A stretch of 64,000 nt of DNA from Topomyia yanbarensis (lineage: Eukaryota > Arthropoda > Insecta > Diptera > Culicidae). A program made the position numbers and the translations under genes. Shown here piece by piece: positions 22,645-34,790 of this stretch (position 1 is the stretch's first letter; each line of letters begins with the position of its first letter). The notes under the pieces were generated by a model, which did no database searches, was not told the DNA's origin, and saw nothing but the letters and a program-made list of their open reading frames with translations. The DNA is taken from the NCBI RefSeq assembly GCF_030247195.1, contig NC_080672.1, positions 1,612,001 to 1,676,000 on the forward strand, written 5' to 3'.

Positions 22645-23775
22645 TAGAGTGACAGGAAAAAATTACCCCTATCGGCCCACCCTTGAGTCGATTCCTAGTC
22701 CCACCAGGAGTACTTGCACCAAATTTGAAACAAATCGGACAAGTCTTACTACCGGACCAACGTGGCTGAAGTTTGTATGGAAATTTTCAACAATTTACAT
22801 GGAGAAAACCCACCAGTTCGCATTTTCGCCGCTAGGTGGCACTGTAAGTGAAAATAAGAAAGATAATTTAATTGTCTGCAACTTTGTCGAAGACTGCTAG
22901 TCAATCCGGCTTTGTTAAAAGAAGTTATTAAACTTTTAACGAAGTGATATCTGAGTCAGTTTTGCATGGGGCCTAACAGTGCATGGTTGTGTATCAGTAC
23001 TCGATTCACACGAACTAAACATTTTTGTGAAATAATCGTTAGATTTAGCTCAATGGTATGCTTACAAGAATTATAGTAAATAATACGAGTCATGCTTTGG
23101 TTAGAAAATTTTAGTTCCTCCTGTTACTGCATAGAGAGCGCCAACACTAACTTTTCAACGGAGAGAAATAGAAATTTGGTGTCTTCTACAAAGTTATAGA
23201 GTAGGTATTTTTCAATATTTCATCCGAACATCTTGATACTCTATCTCTCTTCTATGAAAAGTTAGTGGTGGCGCCCTCTATGCGGTCACAGGTAGAACTA
23301 AAATTTTCTAACCAAAACATAGCTTGTATTATTTACTACAATTATTGTAAACATACTATTCAGCTACATCTAACCATTTTTTCACAAAAATGTTTAGTTC
23401 GCGGGACTCGAGTACCGATACACAACTATGCACTGCCAGGCCCCATGCAAAACTGACTCAGACATCACTTCGTTAAAAGTTTAATAACTTCTTTTAACAA
23501 AGTCGGATTGACTAGCAGTCTTTGACAAAGTTACAGACATTTACAGTGATAATACGATGTATACAGTGCCACCTAGTGGCAAAAATGCGAACTAGGGAGT
23601 TTTCTCCATGTAAATTGTTGAAAAATTCCATACAAACTTCAGGCACGTTGGTCCGGTAGTAAGACTTGTCCGATTTGCTTCAAATTTGGTGCAAGTACTC
23701 CTGGTGGGACTAGGAATCGACTCAAGGGTGGGCCGATTGAGTTTTCAAAAATTCATCATTTTTCTGGGCAGTCTA
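22645..23775. mobile_element. Foldback MITE with 8-bp TSD, copy 1 (1,131 bp)
   Basis: The ends are TAGAGTGACAGG and, on the complement of the right side, TAGACTGCCCAG; the arms then pair for about 500 bp. Both arms include a segment reading CTAGTCCCACCAGGAGTACT in one direction and its complement. A perfect 8-bp duplication ATCTACAC flanks it (22637-22644, 23776-23783) and fits nTnnnnAn of hAT elements. It is non-coding. A sister copy lies at 27429-28605. Confidence 0.88.
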
Positions 23776-25437
23776 ATCTACACACAGCGTGTCCGATCAT
23801 TGTGATGCTACTTACCCATAAACTGCCAGCACCCCGACAATGAAATAAATGACAAAAAATACGGATACACGATCGCGACCCGTTGGTCCCACAAACGATT
23901 CAAACCAGGTAATCAGGAAAACCCATTCAACATCAAGAGGACAGCATGGACGAAAACGATAAACCGAGTAAAAGCGGACTAAGTGATTAACATGGCTTCG
24001 CGCATGGGCATGGCTACTTGTGACCGTTGATGTTTCTGCTTTGCTTCAATGACGTTGCGTTGCGTTGCGTTGTGACGATGATTTTGGCGAATTGCACACT
24101 GACTTCATCATGTTTGACTGCTGATTATCTAATAAGAGTTGCTTAGGAAATGGTAAGTAGGAATTCATACCAATTCGACCAATATTAAAACCTCAACAGC
24201 ATGATAGCCATCATTGCCGGCCGCCCCCATCTCCATCGTTCACGGGGAAGGATAAAGGATAAGGTAGCCAGGAAGTGTTGATGCTCCACCTACTTAACGG
24301 AAGGACGACGATTCATCAGACTCTTCCATAGGTGTCGCGGAGTTGGTAGTTTGGAAGGGTATCAGGTCTAGGATTCGCTCCAAGCAAGCGATGCGACCTG
24401 TAAAGCATATTTTATTACGTAGTTGTTTAGTTAGTCTTCGAGTGCACGATCACTCGAAAAAGAGATCTTCTTTAGTTTTTGGTTTTTTTTAAACTCTGGG
24501 CAGCCGGCTACCGAGAGTATACTATGTTCCCTAAACAAAAGCAATTTGAACTCCACTCGAAGTGACACATTATATAGGCAAAAATAGCGCGAGATGTTAT
24601 AAATCAGGGAAAGTATTTTTTATATTTTCCATATCAGATTTGTGGAATACAAGTATACGAGCGATAATAACGAACACTGGAGGGAAATATAAAGGATTGT
24701 TAACCTGATGCACGGGCTTGTTAGCAATAACGGAGCTTGAAATTAGGTTCATAAAAACAGACGCGGCGAATTTTCAATACGTATTGACCCGTGATCATAG
24801 ATACTAGGCAGATTATTCGTATTGGGGCTAATTTCCGATCAACTATTCATTTTTACGGCAATGTTTTCTCGACTAGATCTGTTCGCACCCTCTCATTCTG
24901 CTACTATCGGCAGAAGGCTGATAGCACCCAGTCGTCGCCGGTCTAAGGACCAAATGTCATCAATAGACTTAGACTCGCGTGGAGGCATGAGATAGGAAAC
25001 TTGTGAGAATTTTGTTATCCCACCGTTTGACGACCGTTTCTGCTTTGCTTCAATGACGTGTATTTAGTGCTGAAAACTTCTCGCCTGTTCATGCACAGAC
25101 GATCTCATAATAATTCGTCTCATTTGCTCAATTCAGGATTTCCGATTTCTCCAACAACAGCATGAAACTTTTTCTGGTGGTGGTGTAGCAAGAACTTCGC
25201 GTGTGTGTGTAAATCCTAAAAAGCACGGTGATCGAATTCTCACGAAAAATTTTGTGGTACAGCTTTACCTCCCAGACCCACAAAACTTTTTTACTGCCGA
25301 AGCTCTACCTGCCCGACCCAAGATCTTTGTAACTGCCGAAAACCTGTAGAGAAGGCACAGTCGATTGATAGGTAACGGGGGGAGGCAGTCCCCTTTCGAC
25401 TGTCCTGGTTTTTTACACGCCGCATATGGTCACCCTA
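23776..25437. other. Interior of the hAT-like element, right part
   Basis: No transposase frame is seen. A GGGGAAGGATAAAGGATAAG stretch near 24240-24260 resembles LINE 3' untranslated sequence, but this is a weak resemblance. The last 50 bp include CTGTCCTGGTTTTTTACACG before the terminal repeat. Confidence 0.4.
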
Positions 25438-25445
25438 CACTTCCT

Positions 25446-25690
25446 GAATTGTGTGTCTAACACGAGTATTATTAAAGTCGATCGAAATCGTGTTATCCCG
25501 TAGCACGGGCACATTTGTTTCATTTGGCAAACTCATTGCACTCCGCAGCCGGGGGCAACGATACAATTTGTTTGTGTACTGATATAGAACAAAAGCTGGC
25601 TTGATGCACTGGTGCCTATAGTCTGCTATAGCGTAGCGATTTTTTTTGCTTCTGCTCGGTGCGAGGTCAGAAGATAGCCTCAAATTTTTA
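25446..25690 (-). pseudogene. LINE ORF1, N-terminal part, separated by the hAT-like insertion
   Basis: The minus-strand frame ends FNNTRVRHTIQEV exactly at the target duplication of the 5-kb element. Across the insertion the left flank continues EQLV, and the plus-strand relative at 21.8 kb reads EVEQFI at the same place. This supports one ORF1 copy split by the insertion. Confidence 0.55.
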
Positions 25691-25699
25691 TTCTTGATG

Positions 25700-26300
25700 A
25701 TTAACCGGTAGCTATCCGACCCTGTGATACCAGCAAATGAGTCGCTTCTACCGTAACAACCTTATTAATCGTTAGGTAACAAGTGTATGTCGAAAGCTGT
25801 AGGTTGGTGTTGATTGTAGTATGGTGATTTTTTTCTAGGTTTCGACTCATAGTTTTCAGTAGCATCTGGCTGCAGAGCTGGTACATAGGAATTTGACCAG
25901 AATAGGGGCCCAACGTTATTTGCTTATAATTAATGTTTTTGTTGGCTAAAAAGAGATAGAAAGGAGATAAGTTTGGTGATCCGCATGCCAACCACACAAA
26001 CGCCATTGTGAAAGACAGTGAAAGGGTCTCTCCAGGTATCGTACTGCCACTTCTCCATATTCCACCATTATTTTTTAATGCGGTCTGGTTTGATGCGCGG
26101 TACTAGGTCATGTGAACGTTCTTCGATTTCAACATTATCCATGTAAACAGGGATCTGGATTTTTTGCAATTAAATTTTCTGCCTGAGCTAAACTTCTTAA
26201 CGTTACCAGTATGCGATTACGGACATGGTGCAGCTGTATGTATGCTTGAGATTGAGCCCCAACAACTGTTTCGCATCGCTTTGTTAGAATGTCTCTAAAA
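25700..26300 (-). pseudogene. Second decayed LINE ORF1 copy
   Basis: Minus-strand pieces match the ORF1 at 19.5-20.4 kb: YIQLHHVRNRILVTLRSLAQ and AENLIAKN near 26160-26250, then a frame with TLGPYSGQIP near 25880-25920 where the other copy has TLITYPGQ. Stops and frame changes abound. Confidence 0.6.
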
Positions 26301-27428
26301 CAAGTTATAGCTGGTCAAAGTTCGATAGAACGAATTAAATGCCAAAAATAATGTTACTATTATGCATAGGACAATGTGCAAATGTTTTAAAATTATTCAT
26401 CTGAACATTCCAACTCGACAATATTTCAGTTTTTTCAGTTCAAATTTCTATACATTAAAGACCGCCCCTCACTACGCCCTATTCCTCAACTACCTACGCT
26501 CATGAAATTGATCTAAGGCTTTTGAATAATTCATCCAAACATACTAATGTGGTAAATCTAAGATAGATGATGATATTTTGGTATGCTATATGGAATATCA
26601 TTGTTACACTCGAAGTTTTGGCAAAAAAAAAGATTTTTGGTATTTAAGGGGGTCCTCTTATATAACTGTGATAAAAAGTACCCCAAATAGAGCCAAAAAA
26701 GTGGTGTGCTCGGTTGATGTGGTTATGATTACATTTTTCCATATAACTGCCCCACCCTAATGCATATACTGCTCTTCACTGTTGATTAATGAATGTTTAT
26801 TAGTTAAATCTTGCAATTTTTAAGCTATCAACGAGGGGGCAGCAAAAGTATACTGTTTTTGAGTTCATCGGTTCACGGTTGCAGAACCATAGTTTGTGTG
26901 GGACCAAGTAATCTTGAGTTTATCTTTGATCTAACAAGTCCCCAACTAACGAATTTGCGCTGTATCTACATTACAGTTAATCTGCTCTTGTAGGTAGCTC
27001 AATTGTATGGCGAAATAAAAAACTGTAGTTTTCTAATGGTATGTCGTCACGACAGATGATTTTCTAACCTAGAACAAATCGTTCAGATTTTTTGTTGATG
27101 TGAAATTTTCTGCTCCCCATTTTGATCTTTTAACCGTTAAGACCAAAGGGGTTAATTTTTCTATGTGTGAGTAAGGTTGTCACATTTTTTTTCGAACGAA
27201 CATGATGATGTAAGTCCAGCTATAACTTGCTGTTATGCTAGTTTGAAATGTTCAAGAATCAAATGCAAAATCTACTCTCTGTATATCAGAAAAGACTAAT
27301 CAATTTTTTTTGCAAGGACGGTATGATTCGTCCAGTTTATTGCACTCTGCATACGAATCGATACTGCTTATGGTCAGGACCTTTACCCAACACAGAGCAA
27401 TAGCAACGCTATTGCATAGAATGTTCAT
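26301..27428. other. Unassigned, with a short inverted repeat
   Basis: CAAGTTATAGCTGG near 26303 pairs with CCAGCTATAACTTG near 27217, which may mark a decayed MITE of about 0.9 kb. CCAACTAACGAATTTGCGCTGTA near 26942 matches one end of the element at 38441-38692. No gene is supported. Confidence 0.4.
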
Positions 27429-28605
27429 TAGAGTGACAGGAAAAAAAATGACCCCTATCGGCCTACCTCTGAGTCGATTCCTAGTCCCACCAGGAGTACT
27501 TGCACCAAATTTGAAGCAAATCGGACAAGTCTAACTACCGGACCAACGTGCCTGAACTTTGTATGGGATTTTTCAACAATTTACATGGAGAAAACCCACT
27601 AGCGCGCATTTTCGCCGCTAGGGCGCACTGTATGCATCGTATTATCACTGTAAGTGAAAATAAGAAAGATAATTTAATTGTCTACAACTTTGTCGAAGAC
27701 TGCTAGTAAATCCAGCGTTGTTAAAAGAAGTTATTAAACTTTTAACGAATTGATGTCTGAGTCAGTTTTGCATGGGGCCTAACAGTGCATGGTTGTGTAT
27801 CAGTACTCGATTCACACGAATTAAACATTTTTGTGAAATAATCGTTAGATTTAGCTCAATGATATGATCAGAAGAATTATTGTAAATAATACAAGTCATG
27901 CTTTGATTAGAAAATTTTAGTTCCACATGTTACCGCATAGAGGGTGCCAACACTAACTTTTCAATGAAGAGAGATAGAAACTTGGTAATTTCTACAAAGT
28001 TGTAGAACAGGCATTTTTGAGTATTTCTTCCGAACATCTTGATACTCTATCTCTCTTCTATGAAAAGTTAGTGGTGGTGCCCTCTATGCGGTCACAGGTG
28101 GAACTAAATTTTTATAACCAGAACATAACTCGTATTATTTACTACAATTCTTGGAAGCATACTATTCAGCTAAATCTAACCCTTATTTCACAAAAATGTA
28201 TAGTTCGCGGGACTCGAGTACTGATACACAACCATGCACTGTTAGGCCTCATGCAAAACTGACTCAGACATCACTTCGTTAAAAGTTTAATAACTTCTTT
28301 TAACAAAGCCAGATTTACTAGCAGTCTTCGACAAAGTTGTGGAGAATTAAATTATCTTTCTTATTTTTACTTACAGTGATAGTACGATGCATACAGTGCC
28401 ACCTAGCGACGAAAATACGAACTAGTGAGTTTTCTCCATGTAAATTGTTGAAAAATCCCATACAAACTTCAGGAACGTTGGTCCGGTAGTTAGACTTGTC
28501 CGATTTGCTTCAAATTTGGTGCAAGTACTCCTGGTGGGACTAGGAATCGACTCCATGGTGGGCCGATTGAGTTTTCAAAAATTCATCATTTTTCTGGGCA
28601 GTCTA
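27429..28605. mobile_element. Foldback MITE with 8-bp TSD, copy 2 (1,177 bp)
   Basis: This is the same family as 22645-23775, with the same termini and inverted arms. It is flanked by a perfect 8-bp duplication ATGTTCAT (27421-27428, 28606-28613), matching nTnnnnAn. Relative to copy 1 it keeps an internal segment around 27620-27660 that copy 1 lacks. Confidence 0.88.
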
Positions 28606-28611
28606 ATGTTC

Positions 28612-28631
28612 ATATATATATATATATATAC
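28612..28631. repeat. (TA)n microsatellite
   Basis: About ten TA units start immediately after the target duplication of the foldback MITE. Confidence 0.9.
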
Positions 28632-28740
28632 AATCGAGGCACGACTACATGATCTGACACCGCGTACCAATAATAGCGTTATTAAGCACCATAGGTTAGA
28701 AATTGGAGAAATGAATTCCATTATGGAAGGTACGTAGAGG
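28632..28740 (+). pseudogene. Short LINE ORF1 remnant
   Basis: The plus-strand frame reads EARLHDLTPRTNN and later GEMNSIMEGT, aligning with VRIHDLAPRT and GEVESITNDT of the ORF1 at 19.5-20.4 kb. The foldback MITE copy 2 is inserted just upstream of it. Confidence 0.5.
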
Positions 28741-28849
28741 AATTTTTTTTTCATGTTTTCAGCGATGTCCGTATAACGAAAATGTAACCGATAAAACCAA
28801 TTATCTCCTAACGGCTATCCAAGCCATAGTATTCAATGGGTGTTGCATG

Positions 28850-29423
28850 CAGTGCTGAGCTCCATCACGGTACTGATGGCAAACCGGCTAGACAAAAGAG
28901 AATGAAACGGTTAGCAGTTAAAGCAGTAAGCGATGCTTATTGAGTTACGGTTCTCATTCCAATGAATCGACAGCAGTCAGATAGTTCTCTTCTGAATCTC
29001 TCACTCATTGTAATCATTATCGAGAGGAAGGGAAATTGACCGTCGTTTTATTAACAATATAAATACGGTTATGACGGTCATCTTATTACAAACAACGAGC
29101 TATAATTTACAAACAGGCGGTTTCACATAAATAGCTATGCATAAAAGAAGCTGAAAGGTGGAGAAAAAATTAACAAAGCACCGCATGCTGCCTGAATACA
29201 ATACACTGATAATATTTAGTTTACCATACCAATACAAAATAAATGGTACTCAATCTGTCTATCAGTTCAATGCGTTCTCTCTCGCACGGCTTCTGTGAGA
29301 GATAGTTAACTGAAACACTATCCGAGGAAAATGGAAATGAAATAACGGTCATTTTTGTGGTGATACGGTCACTTCATATTTACCGTCACAATTCAAAGAC
29401 CATCGTGAGATTGCACAGCACTG
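28850..29423. mobile_element. hAT-type MITE with 8-bp TSD, 574 bp
   Basis: The termini are CAGTGCTGAGC on the left and CAGTGCTGTGC on the complement of the right. A perfect 8-bp duplication GTTGCATG flanks it (28842-28849, 29424-29431). Subterminal blocks (CCATCACGGTACTGATGG; CATCGTGAG) also pair loosely. It is non-coding. Confidence 0.85.
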
Positions 29424-29431
29424 GTTGCATG

Positions 29432-30750
29432 TAGTCAAACCTCACAGAGTAGAGGCATTACATTCATCATACATAGCTTCTCAAAAATTTCATCGATTGG
29501 AAGATGTGTGTGTGTGTGTGTGTGTTAACCTTCCTATCTCCCACTAGCTGGTAGTGATTTACAGAAAAAAGATGTTTGCATGTATTTAAACATTCATGCA
29601 AATAACTTGGTTCACGGATTTAAGAAGGTGTTAGCTCAATTGACTTTCCGATGACCCATTTCGTGTACAGTGCTAGACATGTTCCGAGGTCATCGTTCCA
29701 TCAACTAGCCCCGCCTTACTGTAATGTTTGTATCAATTGGATTGTAACATTACAGTAAGACTTTCGATTCCATTTAAGCAGGAAATCGACGCGTATTTAG
29801 TATATTGGTTCAATTTGTATATATAACATAACACATGTGTACTAAAAAACTTACCATTTTTGTAGTTTTCTACCTTCATTCCTATCTCCCATTTATGTCT
29901 CCTTTAACTCTCATCCACATTTCTTGAATTCCTGCTTATTTAAGAAAGAAAAGGGGAAATAATAAAAAAGAACCGATAGACTCCGTGTTTTCCTCAGTGC
30001 TTCCGTTTCTCCTAGTCTGGTGTCACTGCCTGTTGGACTTGTGTAAGTTGTTCCATTGGAGATCTCCAAGGAGCTGTAATTGGATGAAGATCTGACTTCT
30101 ATCCAAAAATATCAGTTTTTCACATTAATAGATTATATGTGTACACTACAAAACAATCCCGTGTATAATGCAACCATTTTTTTTGAGCTTTTATATGTAC
30201 ATATACACACATAAACACATACACATATATACACACATGTATACATAAAACCGATTTAATCCACCCATCAGTGGGATGAGACACCTCTCATACATATAAC
30301 TGTTGTATTATTCATTAAATTGCCAAACGCACGCAAAGCTGGCAAGCAACTATATGTGAGACAAGCACAGCCTCGAGTCCTGCACGTATAACACGTATAA
30401 TAAACTGAATAAATTAAAAAACAATAACAAAACAAACCAAAAATCAAAACAATTATAAAGTAAAAAAAAGTTATTCATAAAATGGATAGAATGGTCCATA
30501 TAAATTAAATTAATAAAACAAATCAAATTAGCTCAAATGAAAATCAGACAATATTAAAAAAGTTATGAAATTAAGAGAGCAAACTAAAGTGTTTCAAGCT
30601 AACTAACTGTCATCCAATAACTAAAAGAACTGACTAAACCGAATTAATAAAATGAAGAAACTGAACAATATATGAGCTGGGAAAAACTAACAATTTAATA
30701 AAATGATTAAAACAAATGAAACAAACAACATGAATAAAACAATAAAAAAA
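29432..30750. other. Unassigned, microsatellite-bearing
   Basis: It contains a (TG)n tract at 29505-29525, a 14-bp-stem hairpin at 29715-29759, and CA/TA-rich sequence near 30195-30250. TTTAATCCACCCATCAGTGG near 30255 resembles the left edge of the tandem repeat that follows. No gene is supported. Confidence 0.45.
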
Positions 30751-30751
30751 A

Positions 30752-30970
30752 AACCTATTTTAATCCACCTAGCGGTGCAATTGTGCCTTTCTCAATCATG
30801 AATCACGAGAATGTGTGCGTTGTTTATACTCATTAAAAACTTTTAAATGCATATATTACATTTTATTATCATACATCACATGACAACTATATACAGGAAA
30901 ATAAATCATTATTCGAGTTCTAAAATTTTGAAAAAGAAAAAACAGCCACGGTAATATTGAACTGAAAAAA
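30752..30970 (+). repeat. Left edge segment of the microsatellite-tailed repeat
   Basis: It starts TTTAATCCACCTAGCGGTGC and contains TGCCTTTCTCAAT, the complement of the ATTGAGAAAGGCA that ends each 1.19-kb unit. This suggests inverted ends for the whole block 30752-33356. Confidence 0.5.
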
Positions 30971-32160
30971 GGTGCGAAATCGGCAAAGTCCCAAAAAGTC
31001 GATTTTTATAAAAAAAAATTTTCGAGATAACATTAAATCTCGACGTTTCATGCATTTTAAAGATGTTTAGCATCAAAAATACGAATTCGATTTTTGAAAT
31101 TTCATGGGGTCCCCCCTTTGAAAAAAATTTTTGAGTTCCGGCTTATATGGGAATTTCATGTGTGACCGGACCGTTCAGTCTATATTTCCGAAACCATACA
31201 AGCGATCCGTGCGAAATTTTACAGACATCTGTGGGGATAATATAGCTATCATTTGGGACTAAGTTTGTGAAAATCGGCCCAACCATTTCCGAGAAACTGA
31301 TATGAGTTTGCTAGTTATGAAAGATGGCCGCTTTTCCCGGGCACTTCCGGAACCGTCTATGGTGGTCAATGTAGTCAACGAAAGTTTGTTTGGCCGTCGG
31401 TGACCTAGAACTGCAAAGTTAAGTTATTTGAGAGACATTTTAGCGAAATTTTTACCTTTTTTGCTTCCATCGGGGTATCGGTTTGAATCACAATTTGCTA
31501 TGTGATCGCACGCCACAACCCGTAACTCCGGAACCGGAAGTCGGTTGGGGATAAAATTTAATAGCCATTTACGGGGACGCAACATCTTTCATTTGAAACT
31601 AAGTTTGGTTGATTCGGTCTAGCCACCTCCGAGAAACCGATGTGAATGTTAGTCTGAATTTGGATACTTCCGCCGGGGCTTCCGGAACCGATGATGGTGG
31701 CCAATGTGACCAAAGAGACTTTGAATGGCTGTTAATGACCTAGTACTACAAATCGAAGCAGTTGTGGTCACATTTTGGAAAAATTTTCACCATTATACAT
31801 TCATTGCAGAATTTCTTAAAATCGACATTTTCTGCGTGATCGTACTCATCACCCTGTAATTCCGGAACTGGAAGTCGGATCCATTAGAAATTCAATAGCA
31901 GCCTATGGGAACGTTGCACCTTTCATTTGGGACTAAGTTTGTAAAAATCGGTTCATCCATCTCTGAGAAAAGTGAGTGAGATTGTGTTCGCGTACACACA
32001 CACAGACGCACATACACACACACATACATACACACACACAGACATTTGCCGAACTCGACGAACTGAATCGAATGGTATATGTCACACGGCCCTCCGGGCC
32101 TCCGTTAAAAAGTCGGTTTTCAGAGCAATTGCAATACCTTTCTATTGAGAAAGGCAAAAA
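30971..32160 (+). repeat. 1.19-kb tandem repeat, unit 1
   Basis: The unit starts GGTGCGAAATCGGC and ends CTTTCTATTGAGAAAGGCAAAAA. It holds three diverged sub-repeats about 335-340 bp apart, recognisable by CATTTG...ACTAAGTTTG at 31250, 31590 and 31924 and by CCGGAAC[CT]GGAAGTCGG. A CACA/CATA microsatellite (about 31996-32040) precedes GACATTTGCCGAACTCGACG and CCTCCGGGCCTCCGTTAAAA. No coding frame is conserved. Confidence 0.88.
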
Positions 32161-33356
32161 GGTGCGAAATCGGCAGTCCGAAAAAGTCGATTTTTATAAA
32201 AAAAATTTTTTCGAGATAACATTAAATCTCGACGTTTCATGCATTTTAAAGATGTTTGGCATCAAAAATACGAATTCGATTTCTGAAATTTCATGGGGTC
32301 CCCCATTTGAAAAAAAAATTTGAGTTCCGGCTTATATGGGAATTTCATGTGTGACCGGACCGTTCAGTCTATATTTCCGGAACCATACAAGCAATCCGTG
32401 CGAAATTTGACAGACATCTGTGGGGATAATATAGCTATCATTTGGGACTAAGTTTGTGAAAATCGGCCTAACCATTTCCGGGAAACTGATGCGAGTTCGT
32501 AAATTTTGAAAGATGGCCGCTTTTCCCGGGCACTTCCGGAACCGTCTATGGTGGTCAATGTAGTCAACGAAAGTTTGGTTGGCCGTCGGTGACCTAGAAC
32601 AGCAAATTTAAGTTGTTTGAGAGACATTTTAGCGAAATTTTTACCTTTTTTGCTTTCATCGGAGTATTGGTTTGAATCACAATTTGCTATGTGATCGCAC
32701 GCCACAACCTGTAACTCCGGAACCGGAAGTCGGATCGGGATGAAATTAAATAGCCATTTACGGGGACGCAATACCTTTCACTTGAGGCCAAGTTTAGTCG
32801 AATCGGTCTAGCCATCTCCGAGAAACCGATGTGACTGTTATTCTGAATTTAGATACTTCCGCAGGGGCTTCCGGAACCGAGGATGGTGGCCAATGTGGCC
32901 AAATAGACTTTGAATGGATGTTAGTGACCTAATACTACAAATCGAAGCAGTAGTGGTCATATTTTGGAAAATTTTTCACCTTTATACATTCATTGCAGAA
33001 TTTATTAAAATCGACATTTTCTGCGTGTTCGTACTTATCACCCTGTAATTCCGGAACCGGAAGTCGGATCCATTAGAAATTCAATAGCAGCCTATGGGAA
33101 CGTTGCACCTTTCATTTGAGACTAAGTTTGTCAAAATCGGTTCAGCCATCTCTGAGAAAAATGAGTGACATTTTTGGTCACATACACACACACATACACA
33201 CACACATACATACATACACACATACATACACACACACAGACATTTGCCGAACTCGACGAACTGAATCGAATGGTATATGTCACTCGGCCCTCCGGGCCTC
33301 CGTTAAAAAGGCGGTTTTCAGAGCAATTGCAATACCTTTCTATTGAGAAAGGCAAA
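32161..33356 (+). repeat. 1.19-kb tandem repeat, unit 2
   Basis: This is a head-to-tail copy of unit 1 at a period of 1,190 bp with substitutions throughout and a longer CACA/CATA microsatellite (about 33181-33238). It ends with the same CTTTCTATTGAGAAAGGCA hairpin. Confidence 0.88.
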
Positions 33357-34024
33357 AATATTGAATTAATAAGATAAATAATATGAATAATGTGGATAAC
33401 ACTAACCGCCATGTTTGAAAAATGCAAAGTCCATTGCAGCCGCCAGAAAATTTGTCGTCTAAGTATTGAAATTACCTTTAAATCGCATTCGCAAATAGCA
33501 TTTGTTCCTAGGGGCAATTAGCACAGGCGAGTTGATTCAAACGTCAAACTATTTAAATCGCCTGACGATCTTTGTCCGCATTTTTTTTTGACCGGGTACT
33601 GACTCCATTCAGATATCCGAACCGGTTCCGGAATGAGTTTAACTGGGAATCAGTGAAATCGTTGCATCAATTAGTCAAGTTCAGATGGCGCTGTCGATGC
33701 TAAGTGGGAACATTTTTTTGGTAGCTCGCTCGAGTCGCGCACATACATAGTAAAACAACTGTGATGTGACGACAAAATCACTACGTCAAATTACACTATT
33801 CCAACGATACTCCTGCCTACCAACACACAACACAACAGGAGAAACGACCTACCGAGCGATTAACTTCGATTTCCTATCAAATACACTATACTTCACTGCA
33901 AAATTTTGTAAACTATGGGAGGAACACAAAACCACTTCCGAGAGATTCGGCAGTGCTGCCACTTCCAATTTCATCGATTGGAAGATGTGAATACTATTTT
34001 AAGAAAAATAAACCATGCTAATAT
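33357..34024. other. Unassigned sequence downstream of gene B
   Basis: Non-repetitive by eye and without a supported gene. A 23-bp string beginning AATTTCATCGATTGG (33968 onward) recurs exactly near 29486. No AATAAA-type poly(A) signal for gene B was identified here. Confidence 0.4.
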
Positions 34025-34719
34025 TCAGCCAACCATTACATTTTTATTCTCCTTCTTCTTCAGAAACATCAGTACCTTCCTAATATTACTTTCAGACATA
34101 TTTCTAAAATCCTGCGGTTTGAAAGGATGGAAGCTCCATACTTTGCGCTTCTTAGTACCAATTAGTTGAATATCGTTGGTGATAACTTTATGGTTGACGC
34201 TATTTATTTTTTTATTTGTAATTTTAACATCACTATTACTACCTTTTTCATCTAGTTTGTTATTACTAAGAGTCTCATTACTACTACTGTTACATTCACT
34301 GTTATTTTTATTACTATTATTATTATTGCAATTGATAAAAAAGTCATCATTATTGTTACTAATTTGATTATCACTACTATTACTATTACTGCTATAATTG
34401 GAATTAATAGTACTGCCATCTCCCTCGCTGTCACCATATCCACCGTGATTATTATTGCTGTCGATGTTATTATTACTTTCCTTGTCACTACTATTACTAC
34501 TACTGCTATTATTGGAATTGATACTATAGCCATCTTCTTCACTGTTACTATCTCCACCGTAATTATTATTACTGTCGGTGTTATTATTACTACTTTCCTT
34601 ATCACTACAGCTGCAACTACTGCTATTATTGGAATTCATAGTATAGCCATCTTCTTCGTTGTCTCTATCTCCACTGTTATTACTATTACTGTCCATGCTA
34701 TTATTATTACTGTCCTTAT

Positions 34720-34790
<71 letters not shown>

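Larger units (their letters stand above)
20400..25437. mobile_element. hAT-like element, 5.04 kb, with nested insertions
   Basis: The left end CAGGGTGACCATACG and the complement of the right end, TAGGGTGACCATATG, form terminal inverted repeats. CCTGG/GTCCTGG words are repeated just inside both. A perfect 8-bp duplication CACTTCCT flanks it (20392-20399, 25438-25445). No hAT transposase frame survives. Inside lie a mariner transposase fragment, a decayed LINE ORF1 piece, an AT-rich inverted repeat and a 1.13-kb foldback MITE, so much of the length is secondary insertion. Confidence 0.75.
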
